This document shows, one piece after another, positions 10,579 through 24,500 of a stretch of DNA of 64,000 nt; positions within the stretch are counted from its first letter, which is position 1, and each line of letters starts with the position of its first letter. Location: assembly GCA_950295325.1 (NCBI GenBank), contig OX485808.1, forward strand, positions 26,680,527 through 26,744,526. The letters run 5' to 3'. The notes under the pieces were generated by a model, which had not been told where the DNA came from, did no database searches, and saw only the letters and a program-made list of their open reading frames with translations. This DNA is from Polytrichum commune (lineage: Eukaryota > Streptophyta > Polytrichopsida > Polytrichales > Polytrichaceae). Both the position numbers and the translations under genes were made by a program.

Positions 10579-13010
10579 TGGAGCTTCATCCACTTGACGC
10601 CTCATCCGCTCGACGTTCCATCTTCTTACCCCTTCATCCGCTCAACGTCGTGTCGGTCTTCGTATCTTGTCTAATCATCCTAACAATACCAACTAACTAA
10701 CATTAATTTAATTCCTAACATCTAATTTTTTTTTCTTACTATTCTGTGAGCCTTAAACCAACCTTATGAAGACATGGTTATCCTAATTTTGGTCATTAAT
10801 GTAACTTAGGCCTCATTGATTTTGTGCTTGCACTAGTTATACACAATCTGAAGCCTATAGTCAAAGAGATATTAACATGAGAGTATGTTATTTCTTCTAT
10901 TTTGATTTTCATCTGAATCCATTTGGTAAACATGATTATTGTCTCGGTTCCACAACTTTGGAGGCAATACAAAATGAGTATTGCACGTCCCAACATGATC
11001 AAGGTTTTGTACTGACATTCGATTTTTTACCGACCCTAGATTTTATCTAAACTACCATGTGAATCTAATCCTAGATATCCTTTACTCTTTGCCATGCAAT
11101 TGGTTTTCTCCCTAATTCCCTTTTTGGAAGCCTCCGACTTCAATGATTCCTATATTGCCTACTAGTTCCTACATCTTATTAGGCTTGATCCCGGAGTAGC
11201 CTTATGGCGGTTGTAGAAGAGAGAGTGAGCCTTTTGTGCTTCTTCTTTATACCCTTTAACTTTCAAAACACCCCACATACAACATGATTTGCCAATGACC
11301 GCCAACCTGACCAAATTGGTGGCTTACATGCCCAAGTGGTTATAGTTGTTTGCCAATCTTGTTGTTGTCATGTGCCAAGTGTGGTCTTCAATCACTAGTA
11401 ACTACTATCTAGTACTTCTACCCATATTACTACTTTTCCTAATCAATACATATTCCACCCTCAATAAAGGAGCTTGTACAAATGCAAGTGGGTTTATAAC
11501 ATTGGTATTAATCAATCTATTGGTGTGTAGGTATATTATGTAGCATGACACACATAATATGGGTGATGTTTATTCTACTTTTTGCCTAGGTTCATATTTG
11601 TTGGTTATTTTAAATAACTACAAGTTCATTTGACAAGGGTCCCCCACAATCAAGATGACCAATACAACCCCAAATAGTGGAAAATCACCTACTGAATCAC
11701 AACTTTTGCAATTTCTCCAAAATGGTTATGCAACCCACAAGCACCCTCCATGACCCAATTTTCAACTTAGTTGCATTTTGTTCATAGCAACTACAAATGC
11801 TAGTTGCATGGAGATTGCAATGGAGCAACTTTTTTTTGGTTTAAGAGTATGGCGTGGTTTCATCCATCATCCCTTCTTTTCATGCCCTCACAAATTAATG
11901 GTCATCTTGTCATAGGCTCCTTCCTTTTGTAAACTTTGTATGTGGGCCAAAGTTTCTTTGGACATCTTGTTTACATGTTATCACACTTGGTGTATAGAGG
12001 TTTGTCTTTGTTAGGATTTATCTTTCAAGCACTTTTAAAGAACGTGATGTACCCAAGTGTCAATTTCCTTTCAAAGCTTACAAAAACTTTGTACTTGTGA
12101 TTTGGAGTATCACATGTGGTTCGATTGACTACGCCATTTACACTTGATATTGTGATTATTTATTTGGAGTCACGCGTTGCTTTAACTTTTACCTATTGTA
12201 CATTTTTTGTCTCATATGCATTACAAGGAACATGCTATAGATTATTTGATATAAAAAATAATACTTTTAATCTTAAAATAATAGCAACATGTAACTCCAA
12301 ATTATGGTTAACTAGAGTGATAGGCGAAAAAGTTGTAGTTTTGTTTCTTTTATGGATGCACGTAAAACCCTTCACACGTTGTCATATTAGGGATTAAAAT
12401 TGCTTAATATCTTTTAGCATGACTTTTGATGTTTGCATCAAAATGCCTTTGGTTATTGATTCCACAAAAGATCTTAATGAGACTTAATAATGTTATAAAC
12501 AACAAACTTTTCATCATGTCAAGCTCAAAACATACAAGCTTATACAAATAACACATTAATACATTAAGATGCCTCCTGAGCTATTTATACTAACACAATA
12601 GCTTAACTCGGTTTTTCAGTGTAATATCTACTTGAAAGGATCATTCCTAACTTTTTTTTACAAGATATAAAGACACATGGATCCTTTGAGTGACATTCAA
12701 AAGAAGTGAAATTAGGAACAAGATTTACAAACTTAAACAATTATAGTGAAACATTGACTAATCCTATATCCAAGGATGGGGGAGGGGGGAAAGGGAAAAA
12801 CCTTGGTTTGAAGTGTCACCTAGCTTGGCTTTGGATTGACAAAGTCAATGTTTAGTACACAAATGACATAGGTACCTTGAAGTGGTGGGACTCTCTCTCT
12901 CTCTCTAAGAAGGATACAAACTCAATAATACAATGGTACATGTCGTGGGGAAGGTAGAAGTTGTAGGAATCGACAACTAATATACATGTGCAATGAGCTT
13001 GATGAGTAGG
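10579..13010. other. AT-rich spacer, no gene seen
   Basis: No reading frame with family resemblance and no long inverted repeat was seen. A (CT)8 microsatellite lies at 12891-12906, and a G-rich run sits near 12779-12790. Confidence 0.45.
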
Positions 13011-13019
13011 TTGCCCATA

Positions 13020-13343
13020 TCAAGCTCCCATGAGGCCAAAATAGAGGCCATGTTTAGGGCCGTGATTTGTGGCCGGCAAATCGTCGGAATTAACGTGGCT
13101 CGAATTCCTTGATTCGACTCGTTGCGTTGTTGCCTTGCGGTGTGATTCGGTGACCATGAGCTTCAAGGATTGAAGGAGGCCCATTGGTCCCCCTAGATCC
13201 GGACTCTCACTCTTCTTGGGCACCAAAGGCGTCCGAACTTGTTGTTGGCTCGGAGTTTGTTGACGTGGCAATGACGTAGCATGCGTGCTTCCACTCGGTG
13301 AACTTGGCGAACCTAGCCATCCACACATGCCATTCGCGCACAA
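13020..13343 (-). CDS. Possible Ser/Pro/Gln-rich C-terminal exon
   Basis: On the minus strand this GC-richer block reads about 100 codons of Ser-, Pro-, Gln- and Thr-rich sequence ending ...FGLMGA and a stop at 13020. A splice-acceptor-like CTAG occurs near 13310. The composition suits the disordered tail of the flagellar-type gene upstream on the same strand. However, its phase does not join directly to the last certain exon (18501-18610, ending in phase 0). At least one further exon would be needed, or this belongs to another gene. The adjacent block 13344-13590 is also GC-richer but unrecognised. Confidence 0.3.
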   Translation of the reverse strand: MCANGMCGWLGSPSSPSGSTHATSLPRQQTPSQQQVRTPLVPKKSESPDLGGPMGLLQSLKLMVTESHRKATTQRVESRNSSHVNSDDLPATNHGPKHGLYFGLMGA

Positions 13344-13599
13344 GTTAACTTAATTATGCATGTCTTGTTTGCCTTGAAGTTGTCTTCACATGCTACGTTA
13401 AGGGTGCTTCCTTTCACTTGGCACGTGGGGTTGAATTTCAACATTAGGGTGGCATCCGGTTTAAAGCACCCCTTGTTGGACTCTGCTTTTGAACTTAGGA
13501 TCAGATCTAAAGTTGAAGATTGGGATCTCAAATTAGGAGGATATCCTTGGGTTGGGGCCGATGAGATTCGAAAGGAAAGTGATGTCACATTTGTGACGT

Positions 13600-14658
13600 C
13601 TTATTTCTCATAGACATGGGCTCTAGTGTAAACTATTTGGGTCCAAATTATGCTTTCAACAGACCAGATCTTATTCAATTTTGGAGTTTTTGTGGTCTTG
13701 GACCCTAATGTAAACCCACCTAAAAAACTTCTACTCAAAACCAACATATGTGAGGGCCTCAAACATATGTGAATGATACATAGTGATGGTTTGAGGTTAT
13801 GTGATGGTGTTAGGTTTTGTGTCCCACACAACACGCCATGTCTGTCTATTAAAATAACAATTATATTGTTATGATAGACTTGCAAAACGATTACTAATTA
13901 TACAAGATGTATTGCATGGGATTTGTATGGTGATAAATTATAGATACTTTAGATGGTTAGCCCCACTTGACCTCCCATGATATTGATTAACATTCGATTC
14001 AAAAGAGATCCACATTGAGGTTGTAGTGCCAATTACCTCTTAAGTTACAAAGCTCATATGAGAATTTTATTTTTTAACAAAACGAAGATGCTCTTTCTTC
14101 CTCAATGATCATATATCTCTTCCCCCCCCCCCCCCCTCTCACATGTTCAATTAGTTGACTAGTGAACCTATAAACAATTCAAAAGAAGTTGATCATGTAG
14201 TCCAATAATTTTTTGAACACAATTTCCTTTTACATGTGTTATTAGATCCACACAACACTTAAATATAGGTGTCCAATTAAGAGTAGTGATAAAATTAGGC
14301 ATGACTATCTTATACCATGCAAATCCCACACAACATCATTGTCACATTACATGTTGCAAAGGAACTCATGTGGTGGTAGTAATGCCATTGAAGATAACAA
14401 TTGTAGATGAGTTGAGTCAATACTACATAAATTGCATGTTGAGAGCATAAAATCACACCCACAAAGCACCCAATGACATACAATATGATGGTTGAAAATT
14501 AACTACCAGGCCCTCGTTCATCTTGGAAATAAAAACCATGCACTTCCTGCTGCACTTTCTCTACTATTGAAGATATTGACTCACACAATCCCCCAGATGT
14601 ACCAACCTTCCGACTTCCCTGCAAGTCCAATATTTTAAGTGCGGGTTAGGTTAGTAAG
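13600..14658. other. Spacer or intron, no gene seen
   Basis: AT-rich, with a 15-base C run at 14122-14136. It could be intron of the minus-strand gene if the 13.0-13.3 kb block is its last exon. Confidence 0.4.
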
Positions 14659-14666
14659 CTAGATGG

Positions 14667-15976
14667 GTTAGGGTTAGGGTTGGGGCTAGAGCTCATGCCC
14701 TTTGGGCGAGACCCAACCGACCAAGCCATGACCCCATCAGGGGGGTAGGGGGTGTCATGGCCGGGGTCGTGATCTGGCACCCCTTGGCAGCCATGCCAAT
14801 TTTTTCAAATTTTTTCAATTCCGACCGACAATTGTTGCCCGCCCCACTCAATTCCAAAAAGAACTGCCCTTGCATTCTTGAAGGTTGCTTGCCCACAAAT
14901 CCCATACTGAGTGCACTTCACCTTCAAAGCCCAAAATTCAATATATATGCTCACTTCCCTTTACAATATAAGCAATTGATTGGGATTTCATTCCCGAAGT
15001 GAAACCAAAAGCATGTAAATGAATCTCAATAAAACATACAATGAACTTGGAAGCAAAATAATATTACAAAATCCTCATTAGTATTGAGGTCATAATGTAT
15101 GTGACTTACCATTGGAAAGGATCTTTTGTCATTCTAAAATAAGACTTATATTAGTGTGCTATCTTTAGTTTTTGTATGTTATAATATTTTAGTATGTGCC
15201 TTCTACTTTCACAATTATTCATACATATTGAACTAATTGAGCATGATTGAACTTAATAAATCATAACCAATTCAAGTAAGTACATTTTGGATCTAATTAA
15301 ACTTAATTACTTTGGGAAGAATAAATTTTTATTTAATTATATTTATTAAGTTCTTATACTTTAATTACATTGTTCATCTTAATCAGATCAAATACGTATG
15401 AATAGTTGTGAAAGTAGAAGGCATTAACTAATTTTTTCTAAAAGAAACTAAGTAAAAATAGCACAATAATATAAGTTTCATTTTAGAATGACAAAAGACC
15501 CTTTCAAATGGTAGGTCAAATACATTATAACCTTAGTACTAATGAGTGTTTTGTATTTTTGGCTTCCAAGTTCATTACATGCTTTATTGACATTCATTTA
15601 CAAGCTTTCAGTTTCACTTTGGGAAGGAAATCCGAGTCAATTGCTTATCTAGTAAGGGAAGTGAACATATATACTGAATTTTGGGCCTTCAAGGTGAAGT
15701 ACACCCCATATGGGATTTGTGAACAAGTGGCTTCAAGAATGCAAGGGCGTTTTTTTTTTTGTTTTTTTTTGGGGGTTTTGGAAATGAGTGGGGCGGGCAA
15801 CAATTGTTGGTAGAAATTATTAAAAAAAATGAAATGAAAATTGGGCACGGTTGCTCAAGAGTGCCAGATCATGGACCCCGTTCATGACACCCCCCCCCCC
15901 CCCTTCCCCCCATGATGAGGTCATGGCTAGGCCGGCTGGGGGCCGCCCAAATGGCATGAACTCTAACTCCAACCAA
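14667..15976. mobile_element. MULE-like foldback element, long copy (1.3 kb)
   Basis: The whole element is one large imperfect palindrome. The left arm starts near GGGTTGGGGCTAGAGCTCAT and the right arm ends, in reverse complement, TGGTTGGAGTTAGAGTTCAT. The arms stay alignable for about 600 bases to a centre near 15320-15340. CTAGATGG flanks both ends (14659-14666 and 15977-15984); with the next base it is 9 bases with one mismatch. Long inverted repeats with a 9-base duplication suggest a non-autonomous Mutator-like element. No transposase frame is present. The 14-base C run at 15890 lies inside the right arm. Confidence 0.82.
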
Positions 15977-15984
15977 CTAGATGG

Positions 15985-16750
15985 TGTTAAAACCATCCAA
16001 ATTTTCAAGTGTTGAGCACAATGGATATTATTATTTCATTCCAAACGCCTCAAATTTTCATCAATAGCAAATGGCAACATGTACTTATTATGCAAGTTGT
16101 AAGGGTATTAGTTATGGGTGGGGGTGATCTTTTCAACACCATCTGCATGAGTAAAACATTTACACCATGACATCAACTTCAAATTGATGGTTAATGGGAT
16201 ATAGTTAATGAGAATACCCTTAGAATCCGCTAAAGAGGGTCATGTTTTTGGTTATTGTGTACATTATTCATGTTGAATGTGAACAATATAAACATCGATG
16301 GGTTTCACTTGGCCGCAAAGTGTTGTGTGGACCATTGATTTGAGTCCAAACTATTGTGTTAAAGAATGTCAATCATGGATGTTTACTCGGAAAAGGTTCA
16401 ATGTGTAATGGGCTTGAATTAACTTTCATTAACTAGAGAACCATATAAGAAACTAGATAGAGCTATCTGTAGTATAAGTTACCTTAGTTTGTTTCAAACA
16501 AAAGCTCACATGTTACATATGTGTAATCATGTCAATTTTACTCTTACGGAATACAAGTAATCTAATATTTGACCACCATTTGATGGTAAACATGATGAAA
16601 CCCACTCAATGTGATGAATGATGAATGGGATTGAGAAAGTGGAAAATACTAGTGTTGTGATGAGCTTCATTACTATATGAGTTCATAAACCTTATCCTAT
16701 ATATTCAAGATACTCTATGTTGCATGGTAAGGAGTAATGCATGGCTTTCA
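15985..16750. other. AT-rich spacer or intron, no gene seen
   Basis: No supported feature. It could be intron of the minus-strand gene. Confidence 0.4.
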
Positions 16751-16758
16751 GTAGGGGC

Positions 16759-17853
16759 CAGGGCTGATTTTTGACAAAGTTTTTGCCCGTCTACATCCAA
16801 AAACCTTGAATTGAAAGGCAAAAAAAATTGCAACCCGTCCCAAAACCAGTAGTTTCTAAACCAACCCGTCCATGGAAAGGTTAAAGAAAATTCAACCTGT
16901 TCCAAAACCGGTTTGGAAATGAAAATACCCATCCCGCAATATGTATAAATAAGTCTCTTACAATGTTGGTAATTTAAAAAAAAAACAAAAAGATGTTGAC
17001 ATGCGATTGTTTGCACTTGGAAACAATAAGAGCTTCACAAATTATGCCTTCAATGCCCGTCAGTTATTTGTCTTTTGTTGTCGATTCTCATCTTTCCAGT
17101 ACACCCCATTCTAATTTCCTCTGCCACCATCATTTCTTTTTATTTCTTGTCCTTCAATCTTCCATTTCTTTCCCCACAGTCTATCCTCAAGGTGTTTCCA
17201 TCACCCGTTATCACCCGTCCGTCACCACCCGCATTCCCTCCACAAGAGGGGTTTTTCTAGACAAAACCTAATCAAAAGCCATGTATGTGCTAGTTTGCAG
17301 TTAGAGACTTTAGATGCTTTGATGGGCATTTCATGTGCAAATATTCCAGTTGAAAACATCAATTGGAATGCAATGATGCTTGTTTGGAGAAACATGAAGG
17401 ATAGGAGAATTCATCCACTTCTTTGAAGGGTGAGTAGCTCTTTATTTTTAAATGTTTGAACATGTTTATGTATACTAATTCTTATTCAATTGCTAAGTTT
17501 ACCTTCAATTATAATCTTTGACATTATGTTAAAAAGGATCTAAATTTTGTGGTTGATGAATAAAAATATGCAGGTGTATCAAGCACTTTAAGATGGATAT
17601 TTTGATTGGGTATTAGTGGTTTGATTGCATTATGCTTTATTTTCACATGTCATATATGACATAATGTAACTGATATTTGTACCAATTGTATTGTTTGGAA
17701 AAAATATTTTTAAATGTTATTTTTAGAAACCGTCCAAAGTGAATTTGACACGTCCAAAAACCGGTTCATTTTCTAAGAACCCGTCCACTGGAAAGGTTTT
17801 TTTATGAACATGTCCCTGGACATGTTTGGGGACCTTGTGAAAATTCACCACTG
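16759..17853. mobile_element. Non-autonomous hAT element with 8-bp target duplication
   Basis: The left end is CAGGGCTGATTTTTGACAAA and the right end in reverse complement is CAGTGGTGAATTTTCACAAG, an imperfect inverted repeat with the CAGNG start usual for hAT. GTAGGGGC is directly repeated outside both ends (16751-16758 and 17854-17861). Internal sub-terminal motifs around GTCCATGGAAAGG and GTCCACTGGAAAGG are also mirrored. The interior (~1.1 kb) holds no transposase. Confidence 0.78.
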
Positions 17854-17856
17854 GTA

Positions 17857-18427
17857 GGGGCGCTTCACACTATGGCCAAAAGTCGAGAGGCCGTCGATTT
17901 TCACCAATCAAATTGCAAGAAACCAAGAGTTCCGCCTCTCGGCCCTTCACACTATGGTCAAACTCCAAAGGCCGTCGAATTTAAAATGATTATTTCTTGA
18001 AGGAGGCGACGAACTCTCGAAGGAAGTTTGGGTCATACGGGAATGGAACCCCAAATTATGGTCAAGAGGCCGTTGGTTTTTTTCACAAAAAAAACAATCA
18101 TTGACAAGATATTGACATTTAGATTGAAGGGGTTATTTTGAGCAAGGAATAAAATGGGATGCTCCTCTGGGTTTGGACTTTGGACTTGGCCTTTGGAGCC
18201 TTCACACTATGGCCATCCAAGTTGAGAGGCCACGGGAGTTCATCATGGCCATAGGTTTGGACTTTGGGCTTGGCCTTTGGAGGCTTCACACTATGCCCGG
18301 CCGAAAGGCTCCACCTACTATATTTTATTGGCTATTATTTTCAGCCCATTTCTTTGGACTCTCAACAAAATTTGGCCACTCAATCCCACGGCCTCTTGAC
18401 TTGGACGGCCAAAGAGTGAAGCGGCCC
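17857..18427. mobile_element. Inverted-repeat element hosting the nested hAT, with internal 90-bp duplication
   Basis: The left end GGGGCGCTTCACACTATGGC mirrors the right end, which in reverse complement is GGGCCGCTTCACTCTTTGGC. A TA lies outside each end, which would fit a mariner-like duplication but is too short to prove it. Inside, a unit beginning GGTTTGGACTTTGG and ending CTTCACACTATG occurs twice (from about 18169 and 18255). The hAT element at 16759-17853 inserted at the very edge of this left terminus, so this element is the older of the two. Confidence 0.6.
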
Positions 18428-18500
18428 TAAGGATGAAAGCAAGACAAAGATGTTTTTACTTCACATGGCTAGTTGCGGAAGTGGAAGTGGAGTTCATTAC

Positions 18501-21500
18501 CTTTTTAAAACTCCTAGTGATGAGATCCGGCCGAAACGTGCACTCCGCCATCTCCTTTTTTTGTCGTTCTTTCCGGAGTTCTTCGACCCTTCGTTGCTTC
18601 CTTTCTCTATCTGAACAAATAATCTCATACCATTGTTGACTTGAACTGCAAGCACAAACAAACTTGACTCACGCGATTCACAATGCACATCTTCCGAGAC
18701 TTTGTTCAAAAGAAGGACATACGAGCCGATCCCATGCCTCTTTAACCGTGTCCAACAAGACGATTTTATTTCAATTAGAGTGCATTACGATTTGGAGTTA
18801 CTACAAAGCTACAAGTGTTAGTTGAGGACACAATTGTCTACAAGTACAACTAAAATGGTCATAATGTGCCCTAAAAAACATGAGCAAATCGTCATGTTAC
18901 ACTCACAATTTATGTACAAAGTTATACCATTGTGTAAATTTAAACGGAAACTTACACTCGATGCACACCAATTGAAATGAACGGTGTAGTTGGCAAGAAA
19001 ATCTCACATATAGATGATGTGTGATTAAGTACAACATGTGATGATTCAAGTGCTCTCAAACAACAAGAGTAACAAATGTTTGCACAACTACATAGTATTG
19101 TGTAAAATTGAATATTCCTTGTATATATTAATTTCAAGTATTACCTAAATCTTCTCCTCCTAGATGCAAGGTTGCGTGACAAACGGTCCATCTTGAATTG
19201 ATAAGTGAAATTACTATCATCGGCATGACTTTTGTGTTTCAATACCATATGCAATTGTTGAGGCCTATGAATTTTCTTCTGCAATTTTCCAAACAAGAAA
19301 GCTCATTATCATCACACACAACATAGTACTACTAAATGTTGCGTTACTTTAGAGGAAGAAATGAATAGACATAGATGATGTCAATTATAGGTTGGAGTGA
19401 ATGAGTTGCACTACAACCTTGATCAATGTCACCAACTCGTTGACAAATGTAAATTCGAGGGGACTTTGCATAGCATGATTGAGGGATGAAGAATATTATG
19501 TCATGTCAATTAGTTTCTTTTGGTAACGAGGGGTCATGTGGTGATTGGTGGTGATTGGTAGCGATGTCCAAATATGCACTTCTTGGCATGGTGATGGTGG
19601 GTATTAAGTAGGTGTATTCTAAGGAGAATGTCACCTTAAGGTTGGTACGATGAATGATAAGTCTCTTGGTATGTTATGTGTGGGGCGTACATGTATATAT
19701 TTGCAATATACTAGACCTCAATATAGTACCTCAACAATCATCATTAACTCTAGAAACTTCGCAAAGTCAAGAGGTTGATTAGCCTCTTCTCCCATCTTCA
19801 TAATTTGTTCAATATCCTCGACAACTTCTCGGCTCAAACGTTCAAAATTTGCATTGGCAAGTAGGACCTTGCCATCCTACAGTCAAGTTCTCAATGTGAG
19901 CTCATTCACATGATTGTAAGTGTGGCAATTACTCCTAGAATTGTCAGAGTATGCCATTTATTGTTGAATTACCATGATTTTTGTAGGATCTTGTCGGAAA
20001 TTGAAAGAAGATTGCAACATAATTGAGCATGCAACTTTTGGACATCGTATGAATAAATACCTAATTATTTCATGAGACATGCATGTCTCATAGGCACATA
20101 TGATATTGACCCCATGCACTTATGTTCGTACCTAGTTCCTTTTAAGCAAGGATTTATCGGGGTCGCTTTTAAGCAAGGGTATGAATTAATGGTAGTTGCC
20201 ACACTTACTACTACTCCGTGAAAGATAAAGAAATTGTCCTACTTACCAATGGATTCCTTCACAATCAACTTCTTCCCAATATTATAATATATTTAGCAAT
20301 TGTAATGGTGTACCTTATCATCATCTAAACAATCAAAAATTTGTTTGAGTCCGCGCTCTTTGAGCCTCCCAAGTAGCTTTTGAGATGTGGCATTGACATA
20401 GTGACAATTTGCTTGTTCCTTCTTCATCTTGTTATCCCTTTCTGCTAAATTCTCCTTTTTGCTATCAAAAGCAAACTTCATCTTGTACAAGTATTCACCA
20501 ATAGGCAAATGCACGGGGTTCCTCTGCAACCAATATTCAGACGTGAGCATACTTAATTCACCACACCCTACTAAATGGTTGCATTTTAAAAGGTTTAAAG
20601 TTTAAATAAGAGGTTAGCATGGGAACTCCGAGGTTAAGATGCGTGAGGGCATAGTAGTGGAAGTTAAGCTCCCCGACACTTGATTTCAACCAAGACTAGA
20701 CACCCACTTCTTTGAATTGTTGGATCTCCACTACAATTATCAAGGTAAAAGGGGTCTAGTGAAAAATCACATTTGTGGTTAATACATTTCAAATGGGTCC
20801 ATCTTCATTCTTTCATGGCCTTTGATGCTTATTGTAAGGTCAAATGATTTCATAACAATAATAATACATGATATCGTGTATTTGGTTACGTTTTCAACTT
20901 GGGTAATGTTGGTGGAGGCCCAATTCAAAGAATTGGGTGTAGCCATGGCCCTTGATTTCTAGTATACCACGCCACTATGTTCCACCTAATCATCACATAA
21001 TTGTAACCAAACATGTGGTAACCTAAGACATGTGCTCAAGGGAGATGGGTGTGGGCTGGTTTGTTTGTGCATATTCAAGATTTGAAAAAGGCAATGAAGA
21101 TTTCTTAGGTCCCTCTAATTTACTTTTGAGAAAAGACGATCTTCAAGATCGCACTAATTCTCATATTGTTTGTTTCAAGACTACATATAGAAGTAGACCA
21201 ACAACTCATTTGGGGGTTGATAGTTTCTTCAACGTTGGTGTTGGAAAAGGGTTGACAACATTCAAGCAAGTTTAGATTTGTAATTTTTGAAAGCTCAGCT
21301 CAAAGCTTACATCAATTTGGGGCTTGCGTCCGGTGAGGGGCGTGAACAATTGGCGGCCCGTGATGGGGTCTAACGGCCGATGATCCATGTGTTCTTGCAT
21401 CTGTTTTTTCTCCGTTAGCCGGGTGGCATATTGCAACAACCTATCAAATACAGACACGTCTTGATGGTAGGCTCCGTCCATGTGATCATAGCCATCAGAC

Positions 21501-24500
21501 CTTCTATTGATAGCCGGTTGGAATGTCACTCTGCCACTCCCATCACATCCCCAAATTTATCAATGTACACCTAAGATAACTTAGTTATTATTAAGGAGAG
21601 CATATTATACCCAAATCAATTGGACTAGTAGGTATATAGATGAATACTTGGTGTCAATAATTAGACATCACAATAATGGGTATCAAAGAATTTACCCGAG
21701 GGTATTGAAATTATAATACCGATCAAATATTGGCATTTGTCTCTATGGTGAGAGAATTTTTGTATATCTTACTTACTATTTGGGTCATTGTCATTCTATA
21801 TCAGATTAATACTAGGGCGATAATATCTCGATATGAAGATTCTTGTTTAGTATTTAGATTTGAATGGTATAAGAAATCAACATATATATAGTACTCATAC
21901 CCTACTAATATAAAAAGGTGAAATCTTCATTATAGATACTTGAATGGTATAAAAAAGATCAACACCAATTCAACATTGGTCATAACATCATTCAATTGTG
22001 GGAGACCGCTCCATAGGCCCAAATAACTTCAAGAAAATATTACGGGACAAAACCTATTGGATTCCCTCATGAGACCCAAATTTGGTTTGGCTCTTGATAA
22101 TAACCAACCCTGAGTGGCATGGACATCCATGATAAAACGGGGAGCATGCCCCCCCCCCCCCCCCCACACACACAAAATATATATATATATATATATTCTC
22201 TTATGGGAACAACCTTTATTTGTTGCACTTTGATATTATAATAAAGGTGCAAGATACATGTAGAGTTTTGATTTTGATTCCATTATAGCATGAAAATTGG
22301 AGTGGCTAGAAGGGAAGGAGTGTGTTTTCTCATATTTAGAAAGATGACAACCTTCAGAGGTTGAGTTTTATTATGGCTAACTCCAATAAGGGCATCCAAC
22401 TAAGCATATGAACATGGTAATTATTATTATGGAATTTGTTTTGGTTGGGGCTAGAGCTCGTGCCATTTAAACAACCCCCAACCGGCTCAGCCATGACCAT
22501 GTCATGGGCTAAATGGGATGTTATGGCCAAAGCCCATGATCTGGCACCCCCAAGCACCCTTGCCTATATATATATATATGATATTGACCAACAATTATTG
22601 CTTGCCCCGCCCGGCTCTCAATAAATCGCCCTTGCATTCTTAAAGCCAAGTTCATTACATGTTTTATTGACATTCATTTACATTTCATTTTGGGAACAAA
22701 ATCCCAATCAATTGCTTATTTATTAAAGGGGAAGGAACATATATACTAAATTTTGGGTCTTCAAGGTGAAGTGCACTCAATATGGGATTTGTGGAGAAAC
22801 GGCCTTCAAGAATGCAAAGACGGCGTTTTCTTTTTTTGGGGGTGAGGGGGGGGGGGTGGGTGGGTGGGTGGGTGGGTGGGCGGGCAACAATTGTTGGTCA
22901 ATTTTTTAAATAATAAAGTATAATATAAATATATTGGCAAGGCTACCCGGAGGTGCAAATTGTGGGCCATGGTCCTATCACCCTCTTTCCCCCATGATGG
23001 GTCATGATTGAGCCGGATGGGGCATGCCCAAATGGCATGAGCTCTAACCCCAACCATTTATTTTCATTGTGTGAAATTTATTGGCAATTGAGAGACGTTG
23101 ATGACTTAGCATGTATTTTTTGTAAACTTTATAAATAGGCTTTGGGTTTTCAAACTATTGAGTATAGGTGTGTCTGACATCAAGCATAGCACCTACCAAC
23201 TATAAAGCCCAAGACCCAAATCTAAGAATCTATTTATAAGGTGGGGATGGCAATTTGAGGTGGCATGCTTCGTCAATAATTCTTGAACCTTCAACAACTC
23301 TACTCCTTACGTATGTTCTCATTATACTGCTTTTGGTTGTGTGTCAAATAAAAAATTAAAGCTATTGAGAAGGTTGATATGAAGAGCCCAATCTCACTTC
23401 CTAAGTCCACTCATAAAAGAGAACACATCAAAATAAATAATAAAGAGCACATGTTCATTGAATGTTCAATATGTCCAAATGGCTAGGATTTAGGACGCGC
23501 AACCTTGATGCCTATGGAAAGCTCTTGGAAAGCCCTACACATGTTTTTATGGTTCTTTTGTGTGAAAGAGGGTAAGATTTGACAAAGATATCATCATTTA
23601 AAACAAATTGGAGGTGTTTAGGGTTTAGGGCTTGTGCTTGCTTCAAGGAGAGAAACTCACTTGTCAATCACCTAGATCCGAATAGGTTTCCATAGCTCTA
23701 CAAAAGCTAAGAATCCAAAAGCCCATTAAAAAGCGGCAACCCCCCCAAATCAAGTAGTACATTCCTACCCTAGGTAAGCTTCCGTTCTTATATAAAATGT
23801 TGAGTGCACACCAACCACCCCCCCTCCCCCCACTAAAAAATTAAAATGCCCCTTGTGTTGGCCAAACTCCTCCCCCGAAGAGCATGATACATATTCAAAG
23901 AGGCTTCACACCTCTTCTTATTGGACCTATTGTAACACCTCTTCTTATTGTACCTATTCAAAAAGGCATGTACCTTTCCTACTTATACCTCTTCTTTATT
24001 GGACACTTGTATTTGAGTGGTATATAACAAGGCTTGTAGCTAAAAACAGACCAATAATATCCAAATATAGAAAATATCGAATATGTTTATAAATGTTACA
24101 ATAAATATTTGGCACCAAGATGCATAACATGCCAAGAGACTACAATAGCTAACACATTAAGGGGGTCCTAAGAGAAGGACAAGAGGATGTTATTGACAAG
24201 TCAAAAATATCTTTTAAGTATTCTTGCATCTCCAATTTTAAAACTTGAAGTGACATTTGTTTGTGACTTGCAACCACTACACTATATATTGTTTTTAGTA
24301 TCATATGGTATTTTATGTCATTCCGTTAACATTCCTAATGACACTTCTTATAAATAAGTTTACAAATGTTGTCATGGATGACTGAAATTTTGACAAAATC
24401 CATGTCAATTTTTGAAACAAAATTTGATACATTCATCATCTTAACAATTTGTAACAAAATATTGTCATGGACAATTGAAATTTGGATGAAATTTCTCTTA

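Noticed and set aside
14693-15848. Frames of 60-100 codons inside the foldback element
   Set aside because: Mirror-image frames of the two palindrome arms; no transposase motif.
18433-18639. Plus-strand 68-codon frame
   Set aside because: It lies opposite the exon at 18501-18610, whose minus-strand frame joins neighbours in phase and has the CTFRPD family motif.
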